This document shows, one piece after another, positions 1-8,323 of a DNA stretch of 60,502 nt. The translations under genes and the position numbers were made by a program. The stretch lies in the NCBI GenBank assembly GCA_000415505.1, contig KE354211.1, forward strand, positions 1-60,502, read 5' to 3'. Source of the DNA: Streptomyces afghaniensis 772 (GTDB lineage Bacteria > Actinomycetota > Actinomycetes > Streptomycetales > Streptomycetaceae). The notes below the pieces were generated by a model, which saw nothing but the letters and a program-made list of their open reading frames with translations, made no database searches and was not told where the DNA came from. Each line of letters opens with the position of its first letter. Within the stretch, counting starts at the first letter, position 1.

Positions 1-1087
1 CGTAGACCTTGTGCCCGGCGCGCGTGCAGGCGTCGACGAGCCTGTGCATGCGCGTCTTGTCGTCCTCGCTTCCCGAAGGGGGCGCGGCAAGTGGTGGCAT
101 GCGTCTGGTCCTGCTGTGGTCCGGTGTCCGCAGCAGAAAGTCCATCGCCCTGCTCATCCGTGGGGACCCGATGGCCAGAGCGCCCTTGAGCACCGAGACG
201 ACCCGCCGTTCGTCAGCCGCCGCCTGATGGAGTGTGGGACGCAACGCCAGCCCTTCGACCAGCGCGTGCTCCGCAGCCTGTGCCGGGTCGGGATCGGTCG
301 CGGCGGAGACCACCAGGCGCGAGACCGTGTCGTACGGGGCTTCCTGCACGCAATACACCGTTGGCACTCCGATTTCCGTTGTGGCGTCGAAGAAGTGGAC
401 CTCGATGTACTTCCGCTGACACCAAAGGAGCAGGTCGCGAGTGGAGTCCCACAGCTCCGCCGGTGCGAGTCGGGGGAGCGGGAGTTTCTGCAACCACGTC
501 ACGGCCACGATGTCGCGTTCGATCGCTTCGCAGATGGCCGAGGTGACGGCGGCCTCCCAGGTCGGACCGGCCGCCACACCCGTACTGATCTGCCGCCAGA
601 ACCGCTCCCCTTCGCCCGCCGGCAGGTCGAGGTACACCATGACCGCCGGCACGCGGGCAGGGGAGCAGTCCGCGAGATCGATACCGGTCGCCCATCTGAT
701 CGACGCCTTGTTGTCGGGACGCTCCAAGGTGCAGGAGGGGTGGGCGAGTTCGGTCTCGGAGCACCGGGGGATGTCCTCCAGATCGATGGCGCCCGGCACC
801 GAGAGGGCATCACCCTGAACGAACTCGGTGGAGACGGACGCGGTCGCGATGCGTTCGAGTGACTCGATGACGGCGATGCGCCAGGCCGTCTCCCGGTCGT
901 ACGAGACGCCGCTTCCCGATGCCCGTCCGGTGACCCTCGGGTAGGGGCGGCTGTAGGTGACCGGAGCTGTACCGGCGAGATAGTTGTGCAGCGATCGTGG
1001 GCGGTAGGAGCCTGAGGAGGGCTGCGGAGGCCAGGTGATCCCGGAGAAGGGACCGACCAGCCGGTGGACTTCGCTGATGGCGCTCAC
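1..1087 (-). CDS. YcaO-domain cyclodehydratase (3' end outside window)
   Basis: This is the ATP-dependent azoline-forming cyclodehydratase expected in a TOMM/azole RiPP pathway, which acts on Cys, Ser or Thr of a precursor peptide. Translating from the GTG at 1087 gives about 362 residues with both hallmark YcaO stretches: a Gly-rich segment with a following ESLER motif at residues 57-80, and STGVAAG followed by CEAIERD and a Trp at residues 168-198. The GTG overlaps the stop of the upstream dehydrogenase (GTGA), so translation is coupled. No frameshift is visible. The C-terminus, where azole-type YcaO proteins often carry a Pro-rich tail, lies outside the window. The family call is firm; azoline rather than thioamide chemistry is inferred from the neighbouring E1-like and dehydrogenase genes. 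Confidence 0.88.
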   Translation of the reverse strand, partial: MSAISEVHRLVGPFSGITWPPQPSSGSYRPRSLHNYLAGTAPVTYSRPYPRVTGRASGSGVSYDRETAWRIAVIESLERIATASVSTEFVQGDALSVPGAIDLEDIPRCSETELAHPSCTLERPDNKASIRWATGIDLADCSPARVPAVMVYLDLPAGEGERFWRQISTGVAAGPTWEAAVTSAICEAIERDIVAVTWLQKLPLPRLAPAELWDSTRDLLLWCQRKYIEVHFFDATTEIGVPTVYCVQEAPYDTVSRLVVSAATDPDPAQAAEHALVEGLALRPTLHQAAADERRVVSVLKGALAIGSPRMSRAMDFLLRTPDHSRTRRMPPLAAPPSGSEDDKTRMHRLVDACTRAGHKVY

Positions 1088-1782
1088 CGATGGCCTCCAT
1101 CCACGTCGCGCGGCGTGCCCATCGCCAGTGCGAGGAAGGACCAGGAACGGGATGGACCGCCACCGAGCCGGGCACTCAGGAAGGAGGGCTCGACGCCCCG
1201 GAACAGACAGGCGACCAGGTTCCTCGAGAGCGCGGTGAGCCATCCGGCGTACAGCCCGGCGCCGGTTGCCACCAGCAGGTTGAGGTAGCCGTCCACGGCG
1301 TCTCCGCTCGGCGGGTCGGAGACGTTCCACAGCGGGAAGAGGATGCACGGCGCCGAGACGAGCTCGGGTTGCACGGCCCACTGCAGATCCGCCGCCCCGG
1401 ACAACGGGGCCAGCCATGTCAGACCGTCCGGCTCACAGCTGTAGATGCCTGGGCTCACACCTTCGACAGCCTGGGCAATGATCAGCCACCGTCCCACCGG
1501 ATCCCTGCTGGAGTCCTCGAGAAACGATGAGTACCAACCTTGTGCGCTTCGGCACGTCTCCACGACATCCGTGACGGCAATCGGAGTGGGCCCGAACCGG
1601 CGCGTCGAGCGCCGCCCGGAGACCAGGTCGTCGAGTTCCTCGAACGACAACTCGGCCAGTTTTCCCGCTCCTTGTGGAGTCAGGAACCCGGCTCCCGGCG
1701 CGAGCTGCCGTGATGCCGCGCTCCGCAGGATCTCACCGGCCGCGTGCCCGAAACGCTCGAGCACCACATTGTCCCCGTGCAT
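1084..1782 (-). CDS. SagB-type nitroreductase-fold dehydrogenase
   Basis: A 232-residue protein of the FMN-dependent SagB/McbC group, which oxidises azolines to azoles. It has the typical nitroreductase entry motif (GRRSTRRFGPTPI at about residue 55, with the paired Arg residues that contact FMN phosphate) and a later segment matching the pGIYxxxPDGL consensus. The ATG at 1782 follows a GAGGTGAT ribosome site that overlaps the upstream stop, and the 3' end overlaps the YcaO start by 4 nt. The upstream gene ends in a second SagB-like domain, so two such domains are made from adjacent genes. The catalytic Lys-Tyr pair of SagB proteins was not located with confidence here. Confidence 0.8.
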   Translation of the reverse strand: MHGDNVVLERFGHAAGEILRSAASRQLAPGAGFLTPQGAGKLAELSFEELDDLVSGRRSTRRFGPTPIAVTDVVETCRSAQGWYSSFLEDSSRDPVGRWLIIAQAVEGVSPGIYSCEPDGLTWLAPLSGAADLQWAVQPELVSAPCILFPLWNVSDPPSGDAVDGYLNLLVATGAGLYAGWLTALSRNLVACLFRGVEPSFLSARLGGGPSRSWSFLALAMGTPRDVDGGHR

Positions 1783-1794
1783 GATGACATCACC

Positions 1795-3393
1795 TCAGAC
1801 AACCATGATTCCGGTGACCAGTTCCGTCTCGGGTTCGAGATCGAGTGCGGTCGAGATCGAGTCGGCATTCCAATGCCGCAGCAGCCGGGGTTGAATTCCC
1901 AGCGCACGGCCGAGCAGAAGCGCATGTGTGAACACGACTCCCGCATCGAGATGGGCCAGTCGTAGGGCCAGATCTCCGTACTTGCGGGTCAGCGAATGGA
2001 GGTTCGCCACCCATGCGATCACGTGATCGATATCCGGCGGTACGCCCAGGGACTGGAAGACGGCCCGGAGCTCCGCGCGCGAAACACGGCCGGCGGCCAC
2101 GAACCGGTCGTCGTCGGGCTGGAACCAGGCGGCGTGGCTGTGGATGCCGGGAATCTCCTCCCGCGACAGGACACAGGCCTGAGCCGACTCGAGGTTCCCG
2201 GCCGACGGTGCACGCCGACGTGCGGTGCCGTCCCCGGCCGCCGGCCGAAGTCCGACGACCCGGTCCAGCAGTGTGCCCATGGTCCGGAGCCCGTCGGCAC
2301 CGGCCAGGTCCGCCCGACTGACCGACGCACAGGTGGGAAGGCTCCGCTTCACCTTCTTGGGCCCTCCCAGAGCCGTCAGGCGGGATACGGCCGGCCTGGG
2401 GATGCCGCGCGGAGGAAGCGCGATGTCCTGTTCGTAGGCCCAGGGCCGCTGCTGGTCCGCGCCTGATTCAGGGGCGCCGCACGTAGCGCAGGTCCAGCGG
2501 CGGTACATACGTGTGGTGCCCGACGACAGCCCGCCGGCCGCTGGATCCCAGACCAGGTCGACGGTCTGGTTGACCGAACGGTTCCTGCCCACGCCGGTCA
2601 TGAGATGGACCGCCTCGCCGGCCGTGAGGCCGGCCACCAGGCCGAGCGGGATCGCTGTCTCGGCCGACGGCTCCGCCGCAGCTCGATCGGTCCGCGCCGA
2701 CTGGAGACAGGCAGAGCATGAGAAGTCCCGGTGCGAGATCGGCCCGACGAACCCGCGGTTTCCCGACGAGCCGCCGCCCAGCCAGAAGGCCCCGTACCGG
2801 TGGGACAGGACGAGCGACTCGGACGGGGTGAAGCCCCCGGCCTCGAACGCCTCGATCACCAGCACTTTGCGATGTGGAGCATCCGTCGCGCCGAACAGCT
2901 TCGCGAGCCTCTCGGCGGAGTACGCCTCCGTGGAGACCCATGAGCTCTCGAGAGTCTCACGGATGTTGTCCGCAAGTTTTTTCGCACCGCCCACCAGGAC
3001 CCGCCAGTGGCTCATGTCACGGACAGCTTCGGCAGCGGAACCGAAACGCCCGGTGAACCCGACCGACCTCGAGACGAAAGTCCGCATGCTGTCGGGTAGA
3101 TCATCCGGCAATGGGTCGGCGGGCAGTTGCTGAAGAAGTCCCGCTTCCGCAGCACGGAAAGAGTGCCGACGACATCCCCGACGGGGATTTTCAGGAGGCC
3201 GAGAGCTCCTCACCGTGCGGCCGCTTTCGAGGAGGTCACAGAACTCAGGAAGGACCTCGACTGCGCCGGTGCCTTGGAGGGCTATCCCGACCGGCCCGCC
3301 TTCAATGACATAGGCGTTCCCGCTGCGATATCGCATCAGCCCGTCGCGGATGCGATACGTTGCCACTTCGGCGAAGCCATCAGCAGTCGTCAT
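1795..3393 (-). CDS. RRE/E1-like leader-binding protein fused to SagB-like domain (two compensating frameshifts)
   Basis: About 532 residues. The N-terminal 60 or so residues resemble a RiPP recognition element. The middle is an E1/ocin-ThiF-like region with two CxxC pairs (CSAC and CATC), the usual structural zinc site. The C-terminal third is SagB-like, with a PSAGNLES segment, PGIHSHAAW, and KYGDLALRLAHLDAG, the region that is normally KYGxRxYR in SagB. The start is the ATG at 3393, which overlaps the preceding stop (ATGA) and has an AGGAGCGG ribosome site. Between about 3115 and 3220 the real frame is shifted: there the neighbouring frame reads IPVGDVVGTLSVL with high third-position GC while the nominal frame does not. 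Role inferred: hold the precursor leader and present the core to YcaO and dehydrogenase. Confidence 0.72.
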   Translation of the reverse strand: MTTADGFAEVATYRIRDGLMRYRSGNAYVIEGGPVGIALQGTGAVEVLPEFCDLLESGRTVRSSRPPENPRRGCRRHSFRAAEAGLLQQLPADPLPDDLPDSMRTFVSRSVGFTGRFGSAAEAVRDMSHWRVLVGGAKKLADNIRETLESSWVSTEAYSAERLAKLFGATDAPHRKVLVIEAFEAGGFTPSESLVLSHRYGAFWLGGGSSGNRGFVGPISHRDFSCSACLQSARTDRAAAEPSAETAIPLGLVAGLTAGEAVHLMTGVGRNRSVNQTVDLVWDPAAGGLSSGTTRMYRRWTCATCGAPESGADQQRPWAYEQDIALPPRGIPRPAVSRLTALGGPKKVKRSLPTCASVSRADLAGADGLRTMGTLLDRVVGLRPAAGDGTARRRAPSAGNLESAQACVLSREEIPGIHSHAAWFQPDDDRFVAAGRVSRAELRAVFQSLGVPPDIDHVIAWVANLHSLTRKYGDLALRLAHLDAGVVFTHALLLGRALGIQPRLLRHWNADSISTALDLEPETELVTGIMVV

Positions 3394-3971
3394 CGGACCG
3401 CTCCTGCCATTGTCGAAGTCTTCGGCCAGCGTTCGCAATTGGGCAACGGAACGAAGGTGTGCCGGTCAAGGGTGCCGTGGAGAACGTCGTACACCTGGAC
3501 TTCTCGCAGCGCTTCCGGGGCGACCGGCACAGCGCCGATGTCAGGGAGCTGCGATGACAGCATGGTGCTCAAGGTAGCCATGGATTCCGAGTGCGGAATC
3601 ATGGTCGTACATGTCCCACATGTCCCGCTTCAGTGCGGGATTCTCGGCCGCGGACAGCATGCGACCGGCCAGGCAGTCATAGCAGCCGGGCAGGTTCCGG
3701 CCCAGCACAGGCCCTACTCGAATCATCGGGTGGTCATAGACAACGGGTATCCACCACGGGATCCGCGGAAGTCGGTCAAGGCTCCTCGCGAGGGCCGGCA
3801 CTTCGCGCCATGTGGCGAGAACGAGCGGTGATGAGGTATCCGCAGAGCAAGCGGTCGCGTGATCCACGACCGTCGCCGATGGCATCTCGGCGATCAGTTG
3901 GCGTGACATGGCCCTGCCGAAGTCACCGACTGGAACTCACCAGCGGCGATCGCTCTCGTTGCTGATGTCAC
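3390..3971 (-). CDS. E1-like (ocin-ThiF-like) TOMM partner protein, frameshifted
   Basis: About 194 codons in three pieces joined by two compensating single-base shifts, near 3920 and 3560. It contains a WIPVVYDHPMIRVGP segment followed by GCYDC, the arrangement seen in short E1-like TOMM partner proteins, and ends in a CERWP motif. I place the start at GTG 3971 behind AGGTGAG because the first segment then flows into the main frame after one base is restored; ATG 3909 is the alternative and gives a shorter protein. The stop overlaps the next gene start (ATGA). Its likely job is to help engage the precursor peptide together with the following gene. The function is inferred from neighbours as much as from sequence. 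Confidence 0.6.
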
Positions 3972-4061
3972 CGACTCACCTAACTCCCGTTACCCCCGGC
4001 CGATCCTCAGCCGCCGAGACAGTGCGGACGCACCTGAACCCTCACGGCCACCCCGCATCCA

Positions 4062-4104
4062 GTGCCGGACCCGAGTCGCACCGCAGGTGAAACGGGTCCG
4101 GCAC
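4062..4104 (-). terminator. Perfect 12-bp stem-loop between precursor candidate and modification genes
   Basis: GTGCCGGACCCG at 4062-4073 is followed after 19 nt by its exact reverse complement at 4093-4104. No T-run follows, as is usual for high-GC genomes. It sits downstream of the candidate precursor and upstream of the E1-like gene, the position where RiPP operons often carry an attenuator that lets precursor mRNA exceed enzyme mRNA. The structure is seen directly; the attenuator role is inferred. Confidence 0.6.
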
Positions 4105-4225
4105 CGGAAGTCCACCAGTCCCGGAGGCTCTTCCCGGCCATGGGTGGGGTCGGCCGCCTTTCGCAAGCACGTCAGAATCGCGGGCCCATGAAGCCGGCCG
4201 TCCGGCACGCGTCGAACGTGACGGC

Positions 4226-4365
4226 TTACGGCCAGGGGTAACTCCCCTCGCTCTCGACGCATTCCATGCCGCAGCTCATCGCCGCGGCTCGACCATCTCG
4301 GTGATTACCGAGCTGATCTCGAGGCGACGCGTCTGCTCGTTATCGGCCACGAAAGTGCTTGTCAT
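4226..4365 (-). CDS. Candidate RiPP precursor peptide (one frameshift)
   Basis: ATG 4365 has a strong ribosome site (AGGGGAAGGGG) and opens a short acidic, leader-like peptide with the segment LEISSVITEMVE. In the deposited frame it stops at 4276 after only 29 residues. One base missing between 4280 and 4287 would join it to the next frame, which reads MSCGMECVESEGSYPWP and stops at 4226, giving about 46 residues. The tail has two Cys and three Ser, suitable azole substrates, and the gene is first on the strand that carries the YcaO genes, behind its own promoter. Nearly every gene around it has similar single-base shifts. This is a candidate only: the frameshift and the core are inferred, and I recognise no known family. 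Confidence 0.45.
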
Positions 4366-4449
4366 TTTGCACACCCCTTCCCCTGGAGAACCCTTCATGA
4401 ATGAGGGCTGAAAGGCCTTGCTGAAGTTTTTCCCAGCCCGTGAAAGGTG

Positions 4450-4480
4450 ATCCTAGGGGCCCGGCGTCGACGAGTGTCAA
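4450..4480 (-). promoter_or_regulatory. Candidate promoter of the precursor/modification operon
   Basis: On the minus strand TTGACA (4480-4475) is followed after 19 nt by TAGGAT (4455-4450). TAGGAT matches the Streptomyces -10 pattern TAG(A/G)(A/G)T and TTGACA is a perfect -35, although 19 nt is on the long side. Transcription would begin near 4443, leaving a leader of about 78 nt before the candidate precursor. That leader contains a small hairpin around TTCATGAA at 4394-4401 (CCCT/AGGG flanks, 4391-4407). Confidence 0.5.
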
Positions 4481-4698
4481 CCCTGCGGTGTCGGGCCGTG
4501 CACTCCTCCACCAGCAGGCTGAATTGCCCCAATATCGCCATCGTCAGGAGGTATCAAAAAGCCTTGAAAAGGTACAGATCGCATGTCGGGTTGTCAGGGG
4601 CGTCGACGGCCCCCGGGTAACTTCCTGCAACATTCCTGGGAGCTGTTCCCGCGGTTTTCGGGTCAATGACGGACTTGCTGCAAGTTCATGCATGATCG

Positions 4699-4728
4699 TT
4701 GACGGGTTCGCAATCCGCCTTTTAGCCT
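4699..4728 (+). promoter_or_regulatory. Candidate promoter of the aminotransferase-MATE operon
   Basis: TTGACG at 4699-4704 is followed after 18 nt by TAGCCT at 4723-4728, close to the HrdB-type consensus. A perfect 10-bp palindrome, TCATGCATGA (4686-4695), lies just upstream of the -35 and is a possible operator. The first gene begins 70 nt downstream. Nothing else in the 4366-4798 divergent spacer looks coding. Confidence 0.45.
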
Positions 4729-4798
4729 CGCTGCCGATCGGCATCGGCGACCTATGCGTCCCCATGCGCACGGGCTCGGCCCAGGGGGAAGGAGTCTT

Positions 4799-6039
4799 GT
4801 GAAGTCAGCTACGGGGGCGACAACTGCCCCGTTTGAGTCCGTCATTGGGCGGGGCGCCCACCTCTACATTCAGGGGAAGAAACACATCGACTGTGCCGTC
4901 GGGGACGTTCAACGTCTCCCTTGGCTACACACTGCCCGAAGTCACCGATGCGGTGCACGCCCAGCTGGACAGGTGCGCGCACTTGTCCTCCGATCTGACG
5001 CAAGGCCAAGTCGCGCGAGATCTTCGAGTTGCTGCGTGCTTTCCTGCCCGACCACATCGACAGCTACTGGTTCCGGACATCATCGGCTCGACGGCCAACG
5101 AATGCGCTGTGCGCATGGCCCAGAAGGCCACCGGACGAACCGACGTCGTCTCCCTGTTCCTCTCGCATCACGGGCAGAGCATCGCGGCGACCGGCATGTC
5201 CGGCAACGCGTTTCGGCAGCGCAGCTTCCATCTGCCGATAGCGGGTTCCCTGAAGATACCGGCCCCGGACTGCGCTCGGTGCTTCTACCGCCAGGTCCCG
5301 GAGAGCTGCGGAATGCTGTGCGCGCAACGCCTCGAAGACTTTGTCGAGTTCGCATCGAGCGGGCAGGTCGCCGCGCTCATCATCGAGCCCGTACTCGGCA
5401 ACGGCGGCAACATCACACCGCCTGTGGAGTACTACTCCGTGCTGCGGGACATCTGTGACCGGCATGGAATTCTCATCATCGCGACGAGGTGCAGACCGGT
5501 TTCGGCAGGACCGGGGACCTTTTTTCGCCTCGAATGGGTACGCCAAGGAGCTGAAGCCGGACATCATCACCTTCGCCAAGGGAGCCGGAGGCATCGGTAT
5601 CCCGGTCGCCGGCGTTCTCATGCGCAAGGAACTGGACGTCCTCGAATCCTGGGAGCATTCGACTACCTCCGGGGCGAACCCGCTGGCCCTGGTCGCGCTC
5701 GAGGCGACGGTGAAGTACATCAGGGACCACGAGATCCTGGAGAACGTCGCCATCGTCTCCAAGATTCTCAGAGACGGCCTGACCGAGCTCTCGGCGTTCT
5801 TCCCACGCGTCAGCAACGTCAAGGGCATCGGGCTGATGCTCGCTTTCGACCTCCCCTCGGCCGCCGACGTGGCCCGGTTCATCGCGATTTCGCGGGAGAA
5901 CGGCGTGATCGTCCGCGGAAGCCGGTACGGATTCGGCAACACGGTGAAGGTCCGGCCTCCGTTGACGACCACCGAGTCCGATGTGCACGACATCCTGACC
6001 TCTCTGCGAACGTCCCTACAGCAACTGGAAAGTGAGTAA
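4799..6039 (+). CDS. Class III PLP-dependent aminotransferase (about five frameshifts)
   Basis: About 414 codons after correction. The reading frame moves near 4895, 5007, 5080, 5482 and 5517. Each piece carries family motifs: SGTFNVSLGYTLPEV near the N-terminus, GSTANECAVRMAQKATGR (the cofactor-phosphate region), SHHGQS, ALIIEPVLGNGG, DEVQTGFGRTG and TFAKGAGG, whose Lys is the expected Schiff-base residue. The start is GTG 4799 with AAGGAG eight bases upstream. It transfers an amino group to a ketone or aldehyde; beside an alcohol dehydrogenase it could complete an oxidation-transamination pair that turns an alcohol into an amine. The substrate cannot be read from sequence. The shifts do not introduce other decay, so sequence error or very recent mutation is likely. 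Confidence 0.78.
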
Positions 6040-6044
6040 TCGGC

Positions 6045-7116
6045 ATGCGGGCTCTGAAGTACCACGGCGCCTGGAACGTGGCTCTCGAGGAGGTGCCCGA
6101 CCTCCGTGCCACCGGTCCCGACGACGTGGTGGTCGACATCAGGTTCTGCGGGATATGCGGAACGGATCTCGGCATCGTGTCGGGTTCGTACCCCATTGCC
6201 GTCCCTGGCGTGACGCTGGGACACGAAGCGACGGGTGTCGTGGCCGAGTGCGGGCCGGCTGTCACGAACGTCAAGGTCGGTGACCGGGTGGTCATCAATC
6301 CCACTCCGTACTGCGGCCAGTGCCGGATGTGCCGGACTCAGCGGATCAACCACTGTGTCAACAAGATGGGCACCGAGAGCGGCGTCAGCTACGACGGTGC
6401 GTTCGCCGACCGGTTCCTCACCACGTCCCGGTTCGTTCACGTGCTCCCCGACCATGTGTCGCTGCAGGCAGCGGCCCTGACCGAACCCCTGAGCTGCGTG
6501 CTGAGCGGGGTCCGCAAGATCCAGCCGCCGTCCATCGGCCGCGTACACGTACGTCTTCGGGGCCAGCCCGCTCGGGTTGCTGTACGCCTGGGCCCTGAGC
6601 CTGAAGGGGCTCGCCCCCGCCGTGATCGAGACGTCGCCCGAACGACTGTCGTTCGCGCAGGACCGGTTGCCGGACGGGGCCCGCGCCTACGCTTCCCTCG
6701 ACGACGCCCGCAGCAGCCATTTCGGCAGTACGGACGCGCCCCTCGACGTCGTGGTCGACACCACCTCGGGGCTGCTCGAAGAGCTCTATCCACTGATGGC
6801 ATGCGGTGGGACCTTCATGTCGATCGGTCTGAAGGAGAGGCGGTTCACGATCGACGGCATGCACCTCGCGGACCGCAGCCTGTCGGTGATCGGCTCCATC
6901 GACTCCCTCCACGGTTCCTTCCTGGAGGCATTCCACCTCATCACCAGCGGTCGGATTCCTGCGGAGCGCCTGGTCAGCCATGTGATACCGCTGGCGGACT
7001 TCCAGGACGGCTTCGCCACGCTCGGGTGCGACATGAGCAGCAAGTCGATGACGCCGACCCGATCGTCGAGCTGCAAGGTCCTGTTCGACATCGAATCCGC
7101 GGGGAGCGCTGCGTGA
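6045..7116 (+). CDS. Zinc-dependent medium-chain alcohol dehydrogenase (one frameshift)
   Basis: MDR-family dehydrogenase of about 357 residues. The N-terminal half shows the catalytic-zinc region CGICGTDL with GHEATGVV, and the structural-zinc loop with four Cys (CGQCRMC and a fourth Cys at NHC). A one-base excess near 6540 separates this from the Rossmann half, which begins YTYVFGASPLGLL (the NAD(P)-binding Gly-rich turn) and continues to 7116. It starts 5 nt after the aminotransferase stop and its own stop overlaps the next start (GTGA). It most resembles threonine/polyol dehydrogenase-like members. Likely role: oxidise a secondary alcohol to the ketone used by the aminotransferase. Confidence 0.8.
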
Positions 7117-8283
7117 GCGGGCCCAAGTTCAGCATCGTCATCCCCTACAAACAACGGCTGGACAACATTCGGCTGTGCTTCGAGTCGCTGGCCGAACAGT
7201 CGCTGGAAAAGGGCGAGTTCGAGGTGCTCGTAGGGGTCATGGAGTACTCACCGGAGTACGTGGCGCTGTGCCAGGAGTTCACGGACCGCCTCACCGTCGT
7301 CTCCGTGCTGTCCGGCGACGAGTGGCAGATCACCCGGGCCAGGAACATGGCCATGCGGCAGGCTTCCGGACAAGTGATGGTCCAGCTGGACGCGGACATG
7401 GCCCTCCCCCCGCGGTTCCTGGAGAACCTCTACCGCAAGCACTTCGCCTACGGTCAGAACGTCTGCGTGATCGGCCAGATGATCGGTTACGACAACAACA
7501 ACAGCGACGTCGACGATGTCGACGTCAGGCCGTTCGGCCACTACCGGGAGAAGCTGGCCGAACTCGACGCGGCGGACGAGGTCCGGATGGACATGCGGCT
7601 GCAGGTCGACCACGTCGTTCCCTGGGCGTTCGCCTGGACCGCGCTCATTGCCCTGCCGACTGCGCTGGTGGTGGAGAACGACCTCATTTCGACGAGGACT
7701 TCCGTGGGTACGGCGTGGAGGATCTCGAGTGGGCGCACCGCATCTGCGCCACCGGCACACCGATCGTCATGGGCCGGGACGTCTACGGCATCCATCTGCC
7801 GCACAAGCGCAGTGTCGCGGGTAACCGGGCGACGGAACGCCTCAACTACCGGAGGTTCGTCCGGAAGTGGCCCGGGCCGGATGCGGAACTCGCCGCTGCT
7901 TTCGGCGACTTCGAGGCGAACGGCCTGGCGCTCGACTTCCGGCGCGAGCTGTCCGCCGTCGCCGGCGACGGCCGGGGCCTCGCTGTGATCAGGGGCGAAG
8001 TGAACGGGGAGAGCGTCCTGGTGATCGGGGCGGTCCTCGACTCGGGACAGCCCCTGGACGGAGCAGTGTGCGGCGTCCGGTTCGATGCCCGTCCGATCCC
8101 GAAGTGCTCCCTGTCGCGGGGCTGGCCCTGCCCTTCGCCGACCAGAGCATCGACGTATGCCGAGTGCTGCCCGCCGTGACCCGGCTCTCCGACAGGTACT
8201 TGAAGCTCGTCCTCGCAGAGGCCGATCGAGTGGCAAGGACAGTGACCGGCGCGGCTGGGCCCGAGCCGGATCCGGCAGTCTGA
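7113..8283 (+). CDS. GT2 glycosyltransferase with short methyltransferase-like tail (two frameshifts)
   Basis: About 390 residues after correcting single missing bases near 7675 and 8096. The N-terminal region is a GT-A fold: SIVIPYKQR at the start, an ITRARNMAM segment, QLDADM (the metal-binding DxD) and FDEDFRGYGVEDLEWAHR, where family-2 enzymes have their catalytic ED. The last 80 or so residues (VLVIGAVLDSGQP, then LPFADQSIDVCRV and EADRVAR) look like the core of a class I methyltransferase with a poor SAM-binding Gly motif. Start GTG 7113 overlaps the dehydrogenase stop. It would transfer a sugar or sugar-like unit, possibly onto the peptide product. The tail assignment is tentative. Confidence 0.72.
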
Positions 8284-8323
8284 GCCATGGAAGCATCCGC
8301 CTCGACGCCGCACTGGAGAGCAC

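Noticed and set aside
11..862. Long plus-strand open frame of 283 codons at the left edge
   Set aside because: It is antisense to the YcaO gene, whose motifs and codon bias are clear on the minus strand; its product is Arg/Gly-rich and matches nothing.
3990..4262. Minus-strand open frame of 90 codons downstream of the precursor candidate
   Set aside because: No ribosome site or family match, and it contains the perfect hairpin at 4062-4104; more likely untranslated spacer.
4440..4802. Open frame of 120 codons in the divergent spacer before the aminotransferase
   Set aside because: It lacks third-position GC bias, runs through both candidate promoters and overlaps the true start of the aminotransferase.
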